Assembly (NCBI GenBank): GCA_937923365.1
Contig: CALAIJ010000078.1
Coordinates: forward strand, 1-7,559
Reading direction: 5' to 3'
DNA length: 7,559 bases
From: an uncultured Sulfitobacter sp.
GTDB lineage: Bacteria; Pseudomonadota; Alphaproteobacteria; Rhodobacterales; Rhodobacteraceae
Positions 6,613 to 7,559 of the stretch are shown here, in pieces (within the stretch, counting starts at the first letter, position 1; every line of letters starts with the position of its first letter). Below the pieces are notes generated by a model, which made no database searches, was not told where the DNA came from, and saw only the letters and a list, made by a program, of their open reading frames with translations. A program made the position numbers and the translations under genes.

Positions 6613-7455
6613 TCAGGCGGGCATGGCGGCGCAAACCACCCGTGGCCGCCCGTCAAGATCATGCGCGAGAGAGACCTGACCCCATCCGGCGTCGGTAAAT
6701 ATCTGCTGCACATCTGCGCCTTGCTGCCAGCCGATTTCGACCATGACCTGCCCGTCGGGGGTCAGATAGCCTTGTGCTTCATGCGCAATGATGCGGTAGG
6801 CAGAAAGCCCGTCACCGCCGTCTGTCAGCGCCATGGCAGGTTCGTGCTTGGCCAGTTCGGGGGCGACGTCGCGCATTTCATCTGCCGCCAGATAGGGCGG
6901 GTTGGACACGATCAGATCAAACCGCCCCTCAACTGCGGCAAACCAGTCTGACGCAATGATCTGCGCGCGGCTTGCCACCCCGTGCTGCACGGCATTTGCG
7001 CTGGCCTGCAAGCAAGCGGCCTCTGACAAATCGACGCCGACGCCCTTTGCGGTGGGGGTTTCGGCCAGCAGCGTCACCAGAATGCAGCCCGATCCTGTGC
7101 CCAGATCCAGCACCCGCTGAAAGACCGTGCCAAGGGCCCGCTCGATCAGGGTTTCCGTCTCGGGGCGCGGGTCCAGCACATCGGCGCTGATCTGGAAATC
7201 ACGGCCATAAAAGGCGCGTTTCCCGATCAGTTGCGACACGGGTACGCGCACGGCGCGCAAGGCGACAAGGTTCTCGAACCGCTCTGCGATTTCGGGTGCA
7301 ATCTCTTCGGGGGCGATCAATGTAACACGGGCCGCGTCGACGCTTGCGGCATGGGCCAGCAACATCCGCGCATCCCGTGCAGGGTCCGGCACACCTGCGG
7401 CACGCAACCGCGCGGCTGCGGCGGCCATGGCCTGTGCGGCTGTGGGGGCGCTCAT
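6613..7455 (-). CDS. prmC: Peptide chain release factor N5-glutamine methyltransferase PrmC
   Basis: PrmC (HemK) transfers a methyl group from S-adenosylmethionine to the glutamine of the GGQ loop in release factors RF1 and RF2, raising termination efficiency. The 280-residue protein has the N-terminal helical substrate-binding domain (about 1-75). It then shows GKRAFYGRDF (78-87), PRPETE (96-101), SAM motif I DLGTGSG (117-123), an acidic residue ending the second strand (D142), and the diagnostic NPPY at 185-188, which grips the target glutamine. The C-terminus is complete. The ATG overlaps the prfA TGA as ATGA, so it is co-translated with its own substrate's gene, the usual arrangement. No strong Shine-Dalgarno is seen before it. 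Identification is firm; the NPPY plus PRPETE pair and the prfA neighbour exclude other N5/N6 methyltransferases such as PrmB. Confidence 0.96.
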   Translation of the reverse strand: MSAPTAAQAMAAAAARLRAAGVPDPARDARMLLAHAASVDAARVTLIAPEEIAPEIAERFENLVALRAVRVPVSQLIGKRAFYGRDFQISADVLDPRPETETLIERALGTVFQRVLDLGTGSGCILVTLLAETPTAKGVGVDLSEAACLQASANAVQHGVASRAQIIASDWFAAVEGRFDLIVSNPPYLAADEMRDVAPELAKHEPAMALTDGGDGLSAYRIIAHEAQGYLTPDGQVMVEIGWQQGADVQQIFTDAGWGQVSLAHDLDGRPRVVCAAMPA

Positions 7456-7559
7456 GCGTTCATCGCCGCCAAGGCTCCGGCCTGTGCATCTGCGGTCAAA
7501 GCATCGACAATCTCGTCCAGATCCCCCTGCATGACGGCATCAAGCCGGTACAAAGTGAG
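7452..7559 (-). CDS. prfA: Peptide chain release factor 1 (RF1), C-terminal end only
   Basis: Only the last 35 codons and the stop are in the window; the rest lies beyond the right edge. They read LTLYRLDAVMQGDLDEIVDA and end in LAAMNA, which matches the conserved C-terminus of RF1 (E. coli has LTLYRLDEVMEGKLD at the same place). RF1 recognises UAA and UAG stop codons and releases the finished peptide. The GGQ and PxT motifs are not in view. RF2 is the main alternative, but the close match to the RF1 tail and the overlap with prmC favour prfA. Confidence 0.9.
   Translation of the reverse strand, partial: LTLYRLDAVMQGDLDEIVDALTADAQAGALAAMNA

Overview
This window looks like ordinary chromosome from an alphaproteobacterium, most likely of the order Rhodobacterales (Roseobacter-like). 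The DNA is GC-rich. The gene orders lptD-surA-pdxA-rsmA and prfA-prmC-DUF4167 are familiar from that group, and the protein sequences fit it (for example the N-terminus of RsmA and the DUF4167 core). The genus is not determined. No mobile element, phage gene, CRISPR array, tRNA or rRNA was seen.

Layout. On the + strand from the left edge to 5736 lies a tightly packed run of five genes: lptD (5' end outside the window), surA, pdxA, rsmA and an unnamed small lipoprotein gene. Each gene overlaps the next by 4 to 13 bases, so they are almost certainly co-transcribed and translationally coupled. From the right edge, the - strand carries the 3' end of prfA, then prmC (4-base overlap), then a 201-base gap with small hairpins, then a DUF4167 gene. 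The two runs converge at 5737-5877, where a clear intrinsic terminator serves the - strand run.

How the genes work together. LptD inserts lipopolysaccharide into the outer membrane. SurA is the periplasmic chaperone that delivers beta-barrel proteins, LptD being a classic client in E. coli. PdxA makes a vitamin B6 precursor and RsmA dimethylates 16S rRNA, so the + operon mixes envelope biogenesis with core metabolism and ribosome maturation, as in the well-known enterobacterial imp/surA/pdxA/ksgA cluster. The last gene encodes a predicted lipoprotein of unknown function with a Cys-His-Asp pattern suggesting a cysteine-hydrolase fold. On the - strand, PrmC methylates the GGQ glutamine of the release factor encoded just upstream by prfA. 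The DUF4167 product is a small, highly charged, probably nucleic-acid-associated protein of unknown function.

No convincing new system is present. The points most worth a second look are a near-perfect dockerin/EF-hand-type calcium loop inside the LptD barrel, the cysteine layouts of LptD and SurA, the lipoprotein with a possible catalytic triad, and the hairpins between prmC and the DUF4167 gene.
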